NCBI RefSeq assembly: GCF_005405585.1 | Contig: NZ_BJEQ01000020.1 | Coordinates: forward strand, 1 to 64,000 | Source of the DNA: Agarivorans sp. Toyoura001 | GTDB lineage: Bacteria; Pseudomonadota; Gammaproteobacteria; Enterobacterales; Celerinatantimonadaceae | Direction of reading: 5' to 3' | DNA length: 64,000 bases | Shown here: positions 55,201-64,000 of the stretch, one piece after another | How positions within the stretch are numbered: position 1 is the stretch's first letter | Layout of the letters: each line of letters starts with the position of its first letter | Made by a program: the position numbers and the translations under genes | Notes under the pieces: model-generated | Databases searched by the model: none | What the model was told of the DNA's origin: nothing | The model's input: the letters and a program-made list of their open reading frames with translations, nothing else

Positions 55201-56469
55201 AGTGGTGCAGGTTCAAGTGATAGTGACGGGTCAATTGCCAGTTACAGCTGGAGTACTGGTGCAAGCACTGAGTCTATTTCGGTCACGGTGAATGAAACTC
55301 AAACCATTAGCCTTACGGTTAGCGACGACAAAGGTAAAACTGCCAGTACCTCGGTAACACTGACGGTAGTGCCAAATAAAGCACCTATCGCCAACATTTC
55401 TCCGGCGAATCAAACCGTTGCCACTGGGACTACTGTTACCTTGAGTGCAGCTGGTTCAAGTGATGAAGATGGCTCTATTACGAGTTACTTGTGGAGCACA
55501 GGCGAAACAACTAGCAGCATTGATGTAGTGGTAGATGTAAGCAAAACCATCAGCGTAACTGTCACTGATAATGAAGGTGCTACAGCAACTGCTAACGCTG
55601 TGTTAAGCGTGGAAAGCGATGAAAAAGCGAAAAACTTTAATCAGCTTTATTTCCGCGGAACAGCAAACGGCTGGGTAACTACTGCGATGGACCTGGTTGC
55701 TGATAATACATGGCAACTAGTAGTTGAACTTGATGGCCAAGCTGATCAGCGCTTTAAGTTTGATGTAAACGGTGATTGGGGGCAGAACTACGGCGATAAC
55801 AATGCTGACGGAGTGCTAGAGCAATCAGGTGGAGATATTTTCACTACGCTAACGGGTTCTTATTTAATCGAAGTTAATGATCAGACGCTGGCTTACAGCA
55901 TCACTGAGCTTAATGCTAACCAAGCTCCCACGGCCATTATTGGTGCCTCGGCTACTCAAATAGATATTGGCCAAAGCATTACTTACAGTGCGGCCGGTTC
56001 TAGTGATAGTGACGGCACCATTGCTAGCTACCTATGGAGCAATGATGCGACCACAGAAACCACTACTGTAAATTACGCTACTGCAGGTTCTTATGGTATG
56101 AGCCTTACCGTAACCGATGACGGCGGTAAAACGGCAAAAGCGTCTGTTGTTGTAGAGGTGATTGACCCAAATGCTAACTTTACTGCTAACTTCCAACAGC
56201 TGTTCTTTAGAGGAACGGCTAACAACTGGCAAACTGGGGCAATGAGCTTAGTGGCAAATAATACTTGGCAAACTACGGTAAGCTTTGACGGCCAGAATGA
56301 GCAACGTTTTAAGTTTGATGTTAGTGGTGATTGGTCAAATAATTACGGCGACAATAATAACGATGGCGTACTAGAGCAAACGGGTGGAGACATCTTCACC
56401 AACGTTGTAGGCAATTACATAGTGGAAGTGAATGATGCCACTATGCAATATAAAATCATCGCTCAATAA
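52213..56469 (+). CDS. Secreted GH57-like alpha-glucan enzyme with PKD and starch-binding modules
   Basis: A 1418-residue exported protein. A signal peptide (MKKVFAISMVAASISAQA) is followed by a large catalytic region (about 20-780). HIYHNHMPNFWPYY at its start and GFFPTELGFSE with E218 as likely nucleophile suggest glycoside hydrolase family 57. HDGDN (362-366) may hold the acid/base. Then come PKD domain 1 (about 793-870), a CBM25-like module (875-970), PKD 2 (974) and PKD 3 (1055). After these are a starch-binding-like module (1138-1230), PKD 4 (1234-1315) and a second copy of that module (1324-1418). It probably degrades starch or glycogen outside the cell. Start ATG 52213 follows AAAGGAAG. 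The GH57 call is from motifs only. Confidence 0.78.
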   Translation: MKKVFAISMVAASISAQAEIAATHIYHNHMPNFWPYYDVSQYEGLSVGDPVRYAYDGQVINLKNSPPANYTFYIPGSGAPMPHDDLVSYYQHHAKKGAYLSWPMDTAKGNNGNHPQSQTHVTMSASVINNVQSFGELGNLDGYNLGWGAYWRDTQNSTKTSGGFNALDTIHFSGHHTMGPLVGNDYFLKDLIYQNVTLAQDYFLGDSFKSSKGFFPTELGFSERIIPVLTKLGIEWSVLGNVHYSRTLRDYPYLNDPGKDTLISPPNRADLQNVSDIGAWTELHMFNEQQVTYNKFPFASIPHWVQYVDPNTGEQHKVAGIPVEQASSWEEGYQGSVTADVLKAFEGDAASLGRTQYFTIAHDGDNSSGRAGDGGTWANSGNVTYADSSVRGMGVDEYLKAYPIPADDIVHVQDGSWIDTRDSSADPTWYHWHIPVGVWRGQMADFNTANGTDFVATREHMVSLELGYHYLERNFALLQAAENYAKTAEQIWLDNNPNHWSPSTARDNEVTYPGNQLNPWMMSYPVKGDAGNNYAGGANPAELGWYFLLASIDSGFGYYDENVDDGVKPTISFNQSLHFTTPYVDANLSQDKTGPSVWWPQRYPYNPGSANSSKAEGWATVYADTKFAIYTYGYDVNGIQDIKVKVRVHKDKWATATDKTFKLYDPSAHSSDPNVDPSRVGEWQSFDMNERDLSGDINGVTWQPSGKEMFDVVPAQEIGNLYFSYIDQYQEQLLDYYIEATDSKGNVTRSEIQQVYVGAGQFSSVGGKTVEDVNGAIAGEAMFFTDGVVVGDKRPVANIDATGGEVALGTVVTLSAAGSSDEEGPIASYLWSTGETTPSITVTLNERTTVSVTVTDSVGQKASTSVTYRIIGQSLTSTVYYQDNSGWGQVCLHYTVDGAVTWTVAPGEAMQSVGGNWYSLTVDLVDGTQLEFVANNCSGTWDNNGGQNYKVDDGSWNVVSGAIAAGIPDGLDGNAAPVAAISPSSQTVAKGSVVTLSGAGSSDSDGSIASYSWSTGASTESISVTVNETQTISLTVSDDKGKTASTSVTLTVVPNKAPIANISPANQTVATGTTVTLSAAGSSDEDGSITSYLWSTGETTSSIDVVVDVSKTISVTVTDNEGATATANAVLSVESDEKAKNFNQLYFRGTANGWVTTAMDLVADNTWQLVVELDGQADQRFKFDVNGDWGQNYGDNNADGVLEQSGGDIFTTLTGSYLIEVNDQTLAYSITELNANQAPTAIIGASATQIDIGQSITYSAAGSSDSDGTIASYLWSNDATTETTTVNYATAGSYGMSLTVTDDGGKTAKASVVVEVIDPNANFTANFQQLFFRGTANNWQTGAMSLVANNTWQTTVSFDGQNEQRFKFDVSGDWSNNYGDNNNDGVLEQTGGDIFTNVVGNYIVEVNDATMQYKIIAQ

Positions 56470-56489
56470 ACCTATCTCACCCTAAGTAA

Positions 56490-56513
56490 AAGCCGCTACA
56501 TAGCGGCTTTTTT
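56490..56513 (+). terminator. Terminator after the GH57-like gene
   Basis: AAGCCGCTA, loop CA, TAGCGGCTT followed by Ts: a strong intrinsic terminator 20 bases past the stop. Confidence 0.9.
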
Positions 56514-56604
56514 CTTTGCTTCGCATTGGCCGCTTAGGCGGCTGGCTAGCGAGTTCCAGTGATTTCACGTATAGTTTGCCTTAATTGCTTCACTAGGTAG
56601 AAAG

Positions 56605-56901
56605 ATGAATATAGAAGACATGCAAAAAAATGCAGAGCCTGCATTAAAGCTCCTTAAAGCCCTAGCTAACGAAAGCCGTTTAATGATTTTGTGCCATCTA
56701 GTCGAAGGTGAGTTAACGGTAGGGGAGTTAAACCAACGGGTTCAGCTTAGCCAGTCTGCTTTATCACAACACTTAGCATGGTTACGCAAAGATAAGCTGG
56801 TAAGCACCCGTAAAGAGTCTCAAACCATCTTCTATTCTTTGGCTAGTGATGAAGCCAAAGCGGTGTTAGGCCAGCTGCACGCGCTGTACTGTGCTGATTA
56901 G
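56605..56901 (+). CDS. hlyU: ArsR-family regulator, HlyU-like
   Basis: A 98-residue winged-helix repressor or anti-repressor of the ArsR/SmtB family. The helix-turn-helix is VGELNQRVQLSQSALSQHLAWLRKDKLVSTRKESQTIFY, very near to HlyU of vibrios, where it counters H-NS at the hemolysin genes. A cysteine near the start of the fold (C33 in LMILCHL) and another near the end (C96) match the two redox cysteines of HlyU/BigR proteins. The target here is unknown, and no toxin gene is adjacent. Confidence 0.85.
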   Translation: MNIEDMQKNAEPALKLLKALANESRLMILCHLVEGELTVGELNQRVQLSQSALSQHLAWLRKDKLVSTRKESQTIFYSLASDEAKAVLGQLHALYCAD

Positions 56902-56916
56902 CTGAATTTCAGATAT

Positions 56917-56945
56917 AAAAAAACCGGCCAAGGCCGGTTTTTTTT
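56917..56945. terminator. Bidirectional terminator between hlyU and rpsT
   Basis: ACCGGCC, loop AA, GGCCGGT with a long run of As before and Ts after, in the convergent gap. It can serve both genes. Confidence 0.92.
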
Positions 56946-56960
56946 ATCAAGCGCTTTAAA

Positions 56961-57221
56961 TTAAAGTGCGTTGATTTTAGCAACAATGCGGCTCTTATGA
57001 CGAGCTGCTTTGTTTTTGCTGATCAAACCTTTAGACGCGTAACGGTCTAAAACTGGTTGAGCGGCTTGGTATGCTGCTGTAGCTGCTTCTTTATCGCCTG
57101 CTTCGATAGCTGCAATAACTTTTTTCAAATTAGTGCGCATCATAGAGCGACGGCTAGCGTTATGTTGACGACGCTTTTCAGCTTGGACAGCGCGTTTTTT
57201 AGCTGACTTAATATTAGCCAA
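56961..57221 (-). CDS. rpsT: 30S ribosomal protein S20
   Basis: Small-subunit protein of 86 residues, basic and helical: [18 protein letters not shown], then [13 protein letters not shown] and the ending [10 protein letters not shown]. It binds the 5' domain of 16S rRNA. Divergent from murJ, in the standard rpsT/murJ-ribF-ileS arrangement of gammaproteobacteria. Confidence 0.97.
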   Translation of the reverse strand: MANIKSAKKRAVQAEKRRQHNASRRSMMRTNLKKVIAAIEAGDKEAATAAYQAAQPVLDRYASKGLISKNKAARHKSRIVAKINAL

Positions 57222-57459
57222 GTGTAACTCCTGAACTTTGTCTTGGAATTATGAATTTTAAGGCCGTGGAATATGCCCGTTTTTCATGTTTATGTCAAAC
57301 AATTTTTAACCAACTATAAATATCCAAGTGCGTAAAGGCCAAGTAAACGTTACGGCCGTAGCATAGATCTGTATAGGCGGGTAAACTGTGGCGCGATTCT
57401 ACCAGCATTTTCTATGTTAGGGCAGAGGAATTTGTATAAATTGGCAACAGGACAGTGCA

Positions 57460-59037
57460 TTGAGTAAAACCTTGTTAAAATCGGGCGCTATTGTTAGCGG
57501 TATGACCTTGATTTCTCGCGTATTGGGTTTAGTTCGAGACGTAGTAATAGCAAACTTGATGGGGGCGGGCGTAGCCGCCGATGTATTCTTCTTTGCCAAC
57601 AAAATCCCCAACTTCTTACGCCGACTATTTGCCGAAGGCGCGTTTGCCCAAGCTTTTGTGCCAGTGCTTACCGAGTACAAACAAAAAAGTGCCGAAGATG
57701 AAGTAAGAGAACTGGTTGCCAAGGTGAGCGGTACGCTTGGCTTGGCGGTGACCATTGTGACCTTATTTGGCATTATTGGCTCGCCACTGATTGCTGCCCT
57801 ATTTGGTACAGGCTGGTTTATCTCATGGTTAAATGATGGGCCTGATGCCGCAAAGTTTGAACTGTCGGCCTTTTTATTAAAAATTACCTTTCCCTATTTG
57901 TGGTTTGTCACCTTTACCGGTTTATCGGGGGCCATTCTTAATGCTTATGGTCGTTTTGCGGTGGCTGCCTTTACTCCTGTGTTACTGAATGTCGTGATCA
58001 TTGGTTTCGCCATGCTAGTGTCACCGCAGCTAGAGCAGCCCGAGGTAGGGTTAGCTATGGGCGTGTTTTTTGGTGGCTTGGTTCAGTTTCTGTTTCAACT
58101 GCCTTTTCTATTTAGGCTTAAGTTATTACGCAAGCCAAGTTGGGGCTGGAAGCACCCAGGTGTGGAAAAAATTCGCACTTTAATGATTCCCGCTTTATTT
58201 GGGGTCTCGGTCAGTCAAATTAACCTGCTGCTTGATACTCTTATTGCCAGCTTTCTGGTCACTGGTTCTATTTCTTGGCTGTATTATTCAGACCGTTTGT
58301 TGGAGTTTCCATTAGGGTTATTTGGCATTGCTATCGCCACGGTGATCTTACCTAGTTTGTCGCAACGTCATGTAGACGCTAATCCTAAACAGTTCCAACA
58401 AACCATGGATTGGGCAGTGCGTATGGTGTGCTTTCTAGGTATTCCAGCCACCATAGGTTTAGCGTTGTTAGGTCACCCTATTCTTCAAGTATTATTTATG
58501 CGCGGTGCTTTTGACCAACAAGATGTACTTAATGCCTCATACAGTTTAATGGCGTATAGCGGTGGCTTGTTATTCTTTATGTTAGTGAAAGTATTAGCGC
58601 CCGGTTATTACTCGCGGCAAGATACTAAAACCCCGGTTAAAATTGGCATCATTGCCATGGTGAGTAATATGGGTTTTAACCTTATTTTCGCCATTCCTTA
58701 TGGCTACGTAGGGTTGGCGATTGCCACAGCGTTGTCGGCTCTGCTTAACGCTTCTTTATTGTATCGGGGCTTGCACAAGCAAGGAGTATACAAAGTGAGC
58801 CGAGCCACTAGCGGGTGCATTGTGCGCATAGTGCTCGCTTCAGTTGCCATGGGAGGCCTTATTTACTGGCTTTCTCCGGTGGCTGAGCAATGGTTTGCCC
58901 TTAACTGGTACAACAGCGTTATTCAGTTGAGCATTTGCGTTGCAGCGGCCATTGCCAGCTACTTAGTTTTACTATTTTGCTTAGGGATAAGATTAGCGCA
59001 CTTGAAAAGCAGTTTCGGGGCTGTAACTGCGGACTAA
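57460..59037 (+). CDS. murJ: Lipid II flippase MurJ
   Basis: Inner-membrane MOP-superfamily protein that flips lipid II for peptidoglycan synthesis. It has 525 residues and 14 predicted helices. Family segments include SRVLGLVRDVVIANLMGAG, FFFANKIPNFLRRLFAEGAF (with the essential arginines), YYSDRLLEFPLGLFGIAIAT and LVKVLAPGYYSRQDTKTPVK. The start appears to be TTG at 57460, placing MSKTLLKSG at the family N-terminus. No ATG suits. Followed by ribF. Confidence 0.95.
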   Translation: MSKTLLKSGAIVSGMTLISRVLGLVRDVVIANLMGAGVAADVFFFANKIPNFLRRLFAEGAFAQAFVPVLTEYKQKSAEDEVRELVAKVSGTLGLAVTIVTLFGIIGSPLIAALFGTGWFISWLNDGPDAAKFELSAFLLKITFPYLWFVTFTGLSGAILNAYGRFAVAAFTPVLLNVVIIGFAMLVSPQLEQPEVGLAMGVFFGGLVQFLFQLPFLFRLKLLRKPSWGWKHPGVEKIRTLMIPALFGVSVSQINLLLDTLIASFLVTGSISWLYYSDRLLEFPLGLFGIAIATVILPSLSQRHVDANPKQFQQTMDWAVRMVCFLGIPATIGLALLGHPILQVLFMRGAFDQQDVLNASYSLMAYSGGLLFFMLVKVLAPGYYSRQDTKTPVKIGIIAMVSNMGFNLIFAIPYGYVGLAIATALSALLNASLLYRGLHKQGVYKVSRATSGCIVRIVLASVAMGGLIYWLSPVAEQWFALNWYNSVIQLSICVAAAIASYLVLLFCLGIRLAHLKSSFGAVTAD

Positions 59038-59079
59038 ACAAGCTATAATCCGTCGGTTTTTGACGAAATAGGCGCGGGA

Positions 59080-60018
59080 ATGGAGTTAATTCGCGGTATA
59101 CGCAACATTAAAGCGCGCCATTATGGCTGTGCCTTAAGCATCGGTAATTTTGATGGTGTGCATTTAGGCCATCAGCAAGTAATAAAACGATTAGTTGAAC
59201 AGGCTCGCCAGCGGGGCTTACCTGCTGCGGTAATGATTTTTGAGCCGCAACCTTTAGAAATATTCGCTAAAGATAAAGCGCCCGCTCGAATTAGCCGCTT
59301 TCGCGATAAATACCAACAGCTCAAAAGTTTGGGTGTTGACCGTTTGTTAGTGGTGCGTTTTAACCAAGCCTTTGCTCAGCAAAGTGCCGACTATTTTGTG
59401 CGTCAATTATTGGTAGAGTTGTTAGGTATTAAGTATCTAGCAGTAGGCGATGACTTTCATTTTGGTAAAGGCCGAGAAGGTAACTTTGCTAGTTTGCAAG
59501 CCGCTAAACAGCAATATGGTTTTGAGCTAACTTCAACTGATTCATTTTGTATGAATCAACAGCGAGTTAGCAGCACCTTATTGCGCCAGCATTTAGCTGA
59601 CTCTGATTTTAATACCGTGGGTCAGTTATTAGGGCGAAAATTTAGCTTTAGTGGCAAAGTGATCCACGGGCAAAAACTAGGGCGCCAACTGGGATTTGCT
59701 ACGGCAAACCTAAAGGTGGCTCGTCATGTTTGCCCGATTCATGGTGTATTTGCAGTAAAAGTGTATGTACACGGGCAGCCAGAGCATCGATTCTCTGGAA
59801 TTGCCAATATAGGCTGGCGACCAACCGCCGCAGGAAAAGATTTATTGGTGGAAGCGCATTTGTTTGAGTTTGATGCCAATCTGTATGGTCAACGCTTAGT
59901 GGTTGAACCGCAGTTAAAAATACGAGATGAACAAAAATTTGATTCACTTGATGCGCTGAAAGCTCAGGTGAATCTCGATATTAAGCGAGCAAAAGCCTAC
60001 TATGGCCTTGCTGAGTAA
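59080..60018 (+). CDS. ribF: Bifunctional riboflavin kinase/FMN adenylyltransferase RibF
   Basis: Makes FMN and FAD from riboflavin. The N-terminal nucleotidyltransferase domain shows [15 protein letters not shown] and [14 protein letters not shown]. The C-terminal flavokinase domain shows [15 protein letters not shown] and [11 protein letters not shown]. At 312 residues it matches E. coli (313). It lies between murJ and ileS in the conserved order, with 20 bases to ileS. Confidence 0.97.
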   Translation: MELIRGIRNIKARHYGCALSIGNFDGVHLGHQQVIKRLVEQARQRGLPAAVMIFEPQPLEIFAKDKAPARISRFRDKYQQLKSLGVDRLLVVRFNQAFAQQSADYFVRQLLVELLGIKYLAVGDDFHFGKGREGNFASLQAAKQQYGFELTSTDSFCMNQQRVSSTLLRQHLADSDFNTVGQLLGRKFSFSGKVIHGQKLGRQLGFATANLKVARHVCPIHGVFAVKVYVHGQPEHRFSGIANIGWRPTAAGKDLLVEAHLFEFDANLYGQRLVVEPQLKIRDEQKFDSLDALKAQVNLDIKRAKAYYGLAE

Positions 60019-60038
60019 TTGACTGGAAAAGTGATTCG

Positions 60039-62870
60039 ATGAGCGACTATAAAGATACTCTTAATTTACCTGATACTGAATTTCCGATGCGTGGTAACTT
60101 AGCCAACCGCGAACCTGCAATGCTTAAGCGTTGGGACGAAAAGGATTTGTACGGCCAGATTAGACAGGCCAAAAAAGGTAAAAAGAGCTTTATTTTGCAT
60201 GATGGCCCTCCTTACGCCAACGGCAATATTCACCTTGGCCATTCGGTTAACAAGGTGCTTAAAGACATCATTATTAAATCGAAGACCTTGTCAGACTTTG
60301 ACTCGCCATATGTGCCGGGTTGGGACTGTCATGGTTTGCCTATCGAGTTGCAAGTAGAGAAGAAAGTTGGCAAGCCTGGTAAAAAGGTAACTGCTGCTGA
60401 GTTTCGTCAAAAGTGTCGTGATTATGCTGCTAAGCAAATCGACGGTCAGCGTAAAGACTTTATCCGCATGGGCATACTAGGTGATTGGCAAAATCCTTAC
60501 CTAACCATGAATTTTGGTACTGAAGCTAATATTATCCGTTCATTGGCTAAAATCATCGATAACGGCCACCTATTGCAAGGCTCTAAGCCGGTGCATTGGT
60601 GTACCGATTGTGGCAGCGCATTAGCCGAAGCCGAAGTTGAGTATGAAGATAAAACTTCTCCAGCTATTGATGTACGTTTCACAGCAGTAGACGACGCGGC
60701 AGTTCTCGCCAAATTCGATCACCCAGAAGGTGTTACTGGTGAAGGCCCGATCTCTACAGTAATTTGGACCACCACTCCCTGGACCTTACCGGCTAACCGT
60801 GCAGTAGCGGTGAACGCGCATTTAGAATATGTACTAGTGCAAATTGAAACCGAAGCCGGTAAAGAGCGCTTAATTTTAGCGCGTGACTTAATGGAGCAAT
60901 GTGTAGAGCGTTTTGGCGCGACCCACTTTAATGCGCTAGGTTACTGTCAAGGTGAAGCCCTTGAGCTGATTAAGGTTAAGCACCCGTTCTACGATTTTGA
61001 AGTACCGGTTATTTTAGGTGACCACGTTACTACGGAATCAGGTACTGGTTGTGTGCATACCGCACCTGGCCACGGCCAAGAAGATTTTGCTGTTGGCCAA
61101 AAATACGATCTAGAAGTCGCCAACCCAGTGGGCGACAACGGTGTTTATTTATCTGACACTGAGTTTTTTGCTGGCCAACACGTATTTAAAGCCAACGACA
61201 ATGTGGTTGAGAAGCTAAAAGAAACTGGCGCCTTATTGCATCATCATGCATACCGCCACAGTTACCCACATTGCTGGCGCCACAAAACACCTATTATTTT
61301 CCGTGCTACGCCGCAGTGGTTTATTAGCATGGATCAAAATGGTTTGCGTAAGCAGGCTATGCAAGAAATCGAGAAGACCCAGTGGATCCCTGATTGGGGC
61401 CAAAGCCGTATCGAAAGCATGGTAGAGAACCGCCCAGATTGGTGTATCTCTCGTCAACGTACGTGGGGCGTGCCAATTGCACTATTTGTGCATCGTGAAA
61501 CTAATGAGCTTCACCCACGTGCAGTAGAGCTTATGGAAGAAGTGGCGAAACGAGTAGAAAAAACCGGTATTCAAGCATGGTGGGATTTAGATGCTACCGA
61601 ATTGTTGGGCGCTGAAGCTGATCAATACCGTAAAGTAGAAGACACTTTAGATGTATGGTTTGACTCAGGTTCGACCCACTCAAGCGTAGTAGACGCGCGT
61701 GCAGAGTTTAATGGTCAAGCTACCGATATGTACCTTGAGGGTTCAGATCAACACCGTGGCTGGTTCCAATCATCATTGATGATCTCAACAGCGATGCACG
61801 GCAAAGCACCATACCAACAAGTATTGACTCATGGCTTTACGGTTGATGCTAACGGCCATAAGTTTTCTAAATCTTTAGGCAACGGTATTGCGCCGCAAGA
61901 TATCTGGAACAAATTGGGTTCAGACATCTTACGTTTGTGGATTGCTTCTACTAACTACACCGCTGAAATGAGCGTGTCTGATGAAGTATTCAAGCGCAGT
62001 GCTGACGCATACCGTCGTATTCGTAATACTTCTCGCTTCTTATTAGCTAATTTGGCTGGTTTTGAGCCTGAGCAGCACTTAGTGGCTGCTGAAGATATGG
62101 TCGAGCTTGATCGTTGGGTAGTAGGGCGTGCTGCTGCAGTTCAACAAGAGATTGTAGAAGCTTACGAGCAATACCAATTCCATGTGGTATACCAGAAGTT
62201 AATGCACTTCTGTTCTATCGAGCTAGGTAGCTTCTACTTAGACATTATTAAAGATCGACAGTACACGGCTAAAACAGATGGTCTAGCGCGTCGTTCTTGC
62301 CAAACGGCACTGTTCCACATTGCTGAAGCATTAACCCGCTGGATTGCGCCAATTCTAAGCTTTACTGCCGACGAAATTTGGCAAGCTCTTCCTGGTGAGC
62401 GTAACGAATTTGTATTCACTGAAACGTGGTATGAAGGTTTAACACCGTTAGCCCAAGACAACAGCATGAATGATGCATTCTGGGCACAATTAATCACTAT
62501 TCGTGATGAGGTGAACAAGAACCTAGAGCAAGCGCGCCGTGATAAGAAAATTGGTGGCACCTTAGAAGCGAAGGTAACGCTGTATGTCGATAGCGAGCTA
62601 GAACAAGTACTTACTCAGTTAGGTGATGAACTTCGCTTTGTATTACTTACCTCTGGTGTGAGCTTACAGCCGCTAGAACAAGCAACTGCTGACGCGGCCG
62701 TTACCGAATTGGCCAACCTTAAAGTGGCTGTTGAAGTTGCCAGCGGTGAGAAATGTGACCGTTGTTGGCATCACCGCGAAGATGTTGGTCAAAATGCAGA
62801 GCATCCTAGCTTGTGTAGCCGTTGTGTTACCAACGTAGCGGGTGAAGGTGAGTCTCGTCACTATGCATAA
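60039..62870 (+). CDS. ileS: Isoleucyl-tRNA synthetase IleS
   Basis: Class I aminoacyl-tRNA synthetase, 943 residues. The HIGH motif is HLGH at 65-68 in [13 protein letters not shown]. The editing domain follows ([16 protein letters not shown]), then [13 protein letters not shown] and KMSKS as KFSKS at 608-612. A C-terminal zinc site, C-x2-C ... C-x2-C, lies in EKCDRCWHH and LCSRCVTN. It overlaps the lspA start by 8 bases. Confidence 0.98.
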   Translation: MSDYKDTLNLPDTEFPMRGNLANREPAMLKRWDEKDLYGQIRQAKKGKKSFILHDGPPYANGNIHLGHSVNKVLKDIIIKSKTLSDFDSPYVPGWDCHGLPIELQVEKKVGKPGKKVTAAEFRQKCRDYAAKQIDGQRKDFIRMGILGDWQNPYLTMNFGTEANIIRSLAKIIDNGHLLQGSKPVHWCTDCGSALAEAEVEYEDKTSPAIDVRFTAVDDAAVLAKFDHPEGVTGEGPISTVIWTTTPWTLPANRAVAVNAHLEYVLVQIETEAGKERLILARDLMEQCVERFGATHFNALGYCQGEALELIKVKHPFYDFEVPVILGDHVTTESGTGCVHTAPGHGQEDFAVGQKYDLEVANPVGDNGVYLSDTEFFAGQHVFKANDNVVEKLKETGALLHHHAYRHSYPHCWRHKTPIIFRATPQWFISMDQNGLRKQAMQEIEKTQWIPDWGQSRIESMVENRPDWCISRQRTWGVPIALFVHRETNELHPRAVELMEEVAKRVEKTGIQAWWDLDATELLGAEADQYRKVEDTLDVWFDSGSTHSSVVDARAEFNGQATDMYLEGSDQHRGWFQSSLMISTAMHGKAPYQQVLTHGFTVDANGHKFSKSLGNGIAPQDIWNKLGSDILRLWIASTNYTAEMSVSDEVFKRSADAYRRIRNTSRFLLANLAGFEPEQHLVAAEDMVELDRWVVGRAAAVQQEIVEAYEQYQFHVVYQKLMHFCSIELGSFYLDIIKDRQYTAKTDGLARRSCQTALFHIAEALTRWIAPILSFTADEIWQALPGERNEFVFTETWYEGLTPLAQDNSMNDAFWAQLITIRDEVNKNLEQARRDKKIGGTLEAKVTLYVDSELEQVLTQLGDELRFVLLTSGVSLQPLEQATADAAVTELANLKVAVEVASGEKCDRCWHHREDVGQNAEHPSLCSRCVTNVAGEGESRHYA

Positions 62871-63375
62871 TGAAGCAGTAGCGAATAAAACGAGCAGTAC
62901 TGGTTTACGTTGGTTGTGGTTGAGTGTCGTGGTATTTGCACTTGACCAAATCACTAAACTAGCAATAGCTAAAACTTTTGATTTATACGAGCGCGTAGAA
63001 GTAACTCCATTTTTTAACTTAGTATCGGTACGCAATTACGGTGCAGCCTTTAGCTTTTTAAGTGATGCTGGTGGCTGGCAACGTTGGTTTTTTACTGCTA
63101 TCGCTATTTTTGTTAGTGGCTTATTGCTGTGGTGGATGAAGAAAACCCCTGCCAATCAAAAGTGGCAAGCGATTGCTTACGCCTTGGTGCTGGGGGGGGC
63201 CATTGGTAATGTAGTTGACCGTGTGGTGTTTGGTTACGTGATCGACTTTTTAGATTTTTATGTAGGCAGCTATCATTGGCCGTCTTTTAACGTAGCTGAC
63301 TCTGCTATTTGTGTAGGCGCTGTGTTATTGGTGCTCGACAGCATTTTCTCGCCCCAGCCAAAGGACGCTAAATGA
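62863..63375 (+). CDS. lspA: Lipoprotein signal peptidase LspA
   Basis: Aspartic signal peptidase II that removes the signal peptide of diacylated prolipoproteins. From ATG 62863 it has 170 residues and four helices. The catalytic aspartates are in [19 protein letters not shown] and [11 protein letters not shown], and [18 protein letters not shown] is typical. An ATG seven codons earlier is open but would lie deeper in ileS. The stop overlaps fkpB as ATGA. Confidence 0.96.
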   Translation: MHNEAVANKTSSTGLRWLWLSVVVFALDQITKLAIAKTFDLYERVEVTPFFNLVSVRNYGAAFSFLSDAGGWQRWFFTAIAIFVSGLLLWWMKKTPANQKWQAIAYALVLGGAIGNVVDRVVFGYVIDFLDFYVGSYHWPSFNVADSAICVGAVLLVLDSIFSPQPKDAK

Positions 63376-63797
63376 TTCAGCAAGGAAGCAAAGTAGAACT
63401 TCATTTTGTATTGAAGTTAAGCGATGGATCGATTGCCGAAAGCACTTACAATTACCCTAAGCCAGCTCAGCTGGTAGTGGGCGATGGAAGCTTAACCGAA
63501 GGTTTTGAAAGGTGTTTAGAGGGCTTAAAAGCTGGCGATAAAAGCCAATTTGAACTCAGTGCAGAACAAGCCTTTGGCCCAAGTAATCCAGACAACATTA
63601 AGTATTTCGAGCGCAGTAAATTTGGCGACGAAGCCCCCGCAGAAGAAGGCAGTATTATTGCTTTTGCTCAACCTGACGGTAGCGAAATTCCTGGTATTGT
63701 GCGTGAAGTGACCGGTGATTCAGTGACAGTGGACTTTAATCATCCACTGGCTGGGCAAACGGTTATTTTTGAAGTAGAAATTTTAGCGGTTAATTAA
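63372..63797 (+). CDS. fkpB: FKBP-type peptidyl-prolyl isomerase FkpB (SlpA)
   Basis: Cytoplasmic SlyD-like prolyl isomerase and chaperone of 141 residues: GSKVELHFVLKLSDGSIAEST, GDGSLTEGFERCLEGLKAGD, then an insert-in-flap domain (QAFGPSNPDNIKYFERSKF) and VDFNHPLAGQTVIFEVEIL. It lacks the histidine-rich metal tail of SlyD. Coupled to lspA (ATGA) and followed by ispH after 9 bases. Confidence 0.95.
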   Translation: MIQQGSKVELHFVLKLSDGSIAESTYNYPKPAQLVVGDGSLTEGFERCLEGLKAGDKSQFELSAEQAFGPSNPDNIKYFERSKFGDEAPAEEGSIIAFAQPDGSEIPGIVREVTGDSVTVDFNHPLAGQTVIFEVEILAVN

Positions 63798-63806
63798 GGA
63801 TCGATA

Positions 63807-64000
63807 GTGGAAATACTGTTAGCTAATCCTCGTGGTTTTTGTGCTGGTGTTGACCGCGCTATCTCTATTGTAGAACGTGCTTTGGAAATGTTCGGCGCGC
63901 CTATTTATGTTCGCCATGAAGTGGTTCACAATCGCTATGTGGTGGACGGCCTGCGTAAACGCGGCGCCGAGTTTGTTGATGAACTTAGCGACGTACCAGA
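63807..64000 (+). CDS. ispH: 4-hydroxy-3-methylbut-2-enyl diphosphate reductase IspH, partial (5' end)
   Basis: The first 64 codons of the last enzyme of the MEP isoprenoid pathway, an iron-sulfur protein that makes IPP and DMAPP. From GTG 63807 it reads [19 protein letters not shown], where C12 is the first Fe-S ligand, and continues with [15 protein letters not shown], holding the conserved substrate histidine. The rest lies beyond the window. Last gene of the ileS-lspA-fkpB-ispH cluster. Confidence 0.96.
   Translation, partial: MEILLANPRGFCAGVDRAISIVERALEMFGAPIYVRHEVVHNRYVVDGLRKRGAEFVDELSDVP

Noticed and set aside
54592-56466. Regularly spaced DNA repeats as a possible CRISPR array
   Set aside because: They are coding repeats of PKD and carbohydrate-binding domains in one long reading frame, with no constant short repeat.

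Overview
The window is a stretch of chromosome from a marine gammaproteobacterium, most likely of the Alteromonadales and close to Agarivorans. This is inferred from three things. The housekeeping gene order is that of gammaproteobacteria: srmB/trmN, xerD-dsbC-recJ, rpsP-rimM-trmD-rplS, mutH/rppH-ptsP-lgt-thyA, rpsT/murJ-ribF-ileS-lspA-fkpB-ispH. The window carries arfA, mutH and an nhaA/nhaR pair. It also has large secreted polysaccharide-degrading enzymes. No rRNA, tRNA or CRISPR array was found. Layout: 1-126 is the right end of an IS3-family element beside srmB. 138-9967 is core metabolism and maintenance: srmB, trmN, brnQ, a chemoreceptor, fldB, xerD, dsbC, recJ, trxC. 10023-16216 is accessory: a lipoprotein gene broken by an in-frame stop, two small membrane proteins, a ygfF-type dehydrogenase, a GlcG-like protein, and an 862-residue heparinase-fold lipoprotein that is a probable polysaccharide lyase. 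16297-24471 is a glycerol uptake island: an AcoR-like sigma-54 activator diverges from a six-gene glycerol ABC operon (glpS, glpT, glpP, glpQ, a DUF2160-type gene, glpV). A sigma-54 promoter with exact spacing and a candidate upstream activator repeat lie between them. 24472-28173 is the least explained part. It holds what looks like a lone integron cassette, an unrecognised AT-rich gene with an attC-like hairpin at its 3' end. Beside it is a tandem pair of diverged QueC-like PP-loop proteins of unknown function. 28356-39551 is an amide/urea module: an NCS1 permease fused to a hybrid histidine kinase, its LuxR-type response regulator, and a divergent urtABCDE-fmdA-fmdB operon for import and hydrolysis of urea or short amides. 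39743-51659 returns to core genes: arfA with a hairpin inside its reading frame, yjjG, the trmD operon, a stand-alone CBM48 protein, mutH, rppH, ptsP, lgt, thyA, nhaA and nhaR. The 640-base mutH/rppH gap carries three perfect DnaA boxes and no GATC. 52213-56469 encodes a 1418-residue secreted GH57-like alpha-glucan enzyme with PKD and starch-binding modules, behind a structured leader. The window closes with hlyU, rpsT and the murJ-ribF-ileS-lspA-fkpB-ispH cluster, with ispH cut by the window edge. Best candidates for undescribed biology are the tandem PP-loop pair with the neighbouring cassette, the permease-kinase fusion beside the amide operon, the complementary degenerate ATP sites of GlpS/GlpT, and the DnaA-box cluster. 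Functions are assigned from remembered family motifs. No database search was run.
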